Source of the DNA: Zonotrichia leucophrys gambelii
Lineage: Eukaryota > Chordata > Aves > Passeriformes > Passerellidae
Direction: 5' to 3'
DNA: 64,000 bases
Assembly (NCBI RefSeq): GCF_028769735.1
Contig: NC_088173.1
Location: forward strand, 68,322,463-68,386,462
Shown: piece after piece, positions 63,306 through 64,000 of the stretch
Numbering within the stretch: the stretch's first letter is position 1
Layout: each line of letters opens with the position of its first letter
The notes under the pieces: model-generated
Told to the model about the DNA's origin: nothing
The model's database searches: none
Seen by the model: only the letters and a program-made list of their open reading frames with translations
Program-made: the position numbers and the translations under genes

Positions 63306-64000
63306 ATATCAATAAAAACCCTCAAAAGAAGCCCAAGGCTAAACTTTCTGACTCTGTACACACAGTTTAATTCACCTGCTTATGCCTGTGTATTTTTTAA
63401 GATATTACCAATCTAGGCAGCTGCCAGTGTCTACCTGGAATAAGAATCTCTGCCCTCTGGAAATGGCTCTTGAGTTTCACACTAAGGAAGGCTGGAGTGA
63501 AAATCTCAGATGCAGATGTTTACACTTGGCTAGATGAGTCACTATCCACACAGCAACAGAGATGAGAGCAAAAACCTCTTCATAATTCAATTAAAATCTT
63601 TCTGAATAATAAAATAATCAGTTTCCATTACACCAGAGACCTCCTCTCATCTTTTTGCACAGCTTGAGTGGGGCAGCGTCCCACTGTTACTGCAGGATTT
63701 ATTTCTAATTCTATCTTTTTCAAATCATACTTAACTTGGGTGAAGTCTTTCTCCTGTTGTTTTTTTTTTGGGGGGGGGGATGGCAGAATTTGTGGTTCAC
63801 TTGTTTTTTGGGGGTTGTTTTGTTGGTTTTGGTGTTATTTTAATTTGGCCATCCAAGGTGGAAATTGGAATATCAAATGCAAGGCAGAGAAACACTGGTC
63901 TTGAACATTAACTGAGTATCTTAGTAGTGTACTATTTTAAAAATAGTAAACTAACTAAAAGTTTTAAGTTTTGTTTCTTTACATTTTACATACAAAAATA
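63306..64000. other. Intronic DNA with a T/G-rich stretch
   Basis: Unique apart from 63759-63835, which holds a T run followed by a run of about ten Gs and further GGGG/TTTT clusters. No exon is recognised up to the window end. Confidence 0.6.

Larger units (their letters stand above)
51717..64000 (-). other. CTNNA2: Last intron of CTNNA2 (partial, runs off the window)
   Basis: This begins at the splice acceptor of the terminal exon and contains no further CTNNA2 exon that I could recognise. A short direct duplication of about 29 bp sits at about 51746-51790, close to the acceptor. Inserted elements are listed separately: inverted repeats at 55331-55398, (ATAAA)n at 60151-60237, an old CR1 at 61030-61345, a solo LTR at 62663-63299 and T/G-rich DNA at about 63760-63835. 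The rest is AT-rich unique DNA. The reading frame of 146 codons at 57097-57537 shows no recognisable domain. Confidence 0.85.

Overview
This window is a stretch of bird nuclear DNA, most likely from a songbird (passerine). The evidence is a set of CR1 LINE 3' ends carrying the usual avian 3' end sequence, several short endogenous-retrovirus LTRs with 6-bp target duplications (the ERVK pattern), low gene density, and one vertebrate exon. Nothing bacterial or viral-replicative is present, and I found no CRISPR, operon, rRNA or tRNA.

Only one protein-coding segment can be supported: the last coding exon of CTNNA2 (alpha-N-catenin) on the minus strand, 51429-51716. It has a clean splice acceptor at its upstream edge and a TAA stop. 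Sequence to the right of 51716 is therefore the last CTNNA2 intron, which runs off the window. The 3' UTR lies just left of 51429, and the remaining ~50 kb on the left is downstream intergenic DNA.

Layout. 1-12 kb: unique DNA with an A-rich tract, one CR1 tail and three minus-strand solo LTRs (5386-5699, 5736-6355, 8936-9318). 12.4-13.4 kb: five tandem ~200-bp units, each with a TATA-like box and AATAAA signals. 15.2-16.0 kb: an 813-nt uninterrupted purine tract. 16.6-20.2 kb: CR1 copies, one split by a ~205-bp unclassified repeat that recurs at 19.96 kb, plus a head-to-head CR1 pair. 28-34 kb: CR1 copies, a plus-strand LTR and an A/C tract. 35.4-36.3 kb: an eight-unit degenerate minisatellite. 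37-39.6 kb: an LTR-like piece and two plus-strand LTRs of the same families as those at 5.7 and 8.9 kb. 40.1-40.9 kb: an A/T simple-sequence tract. 43.7-45.6 kb: a threefold ~630-bp tandem duplication containing a CR1. 51-64 kb: CTNNA2 end and last intron, with a cluster of perfect inverted repeats, an (ATAAA)n array, an old CR1 and a 637-bp solo LTR.

The genes do not form a pathway here. The interest lies in the repeat biology: repeated solo-LTR formation, tandem duplication of transposon-derived units, and DNA able to adopt unusual structures. Positions of intact LTRs and tandem units are read directly from the sequence. Family names (ERVK-like, CR1) and the songbird assignment come from recalled features of those families and were not checked by database search.
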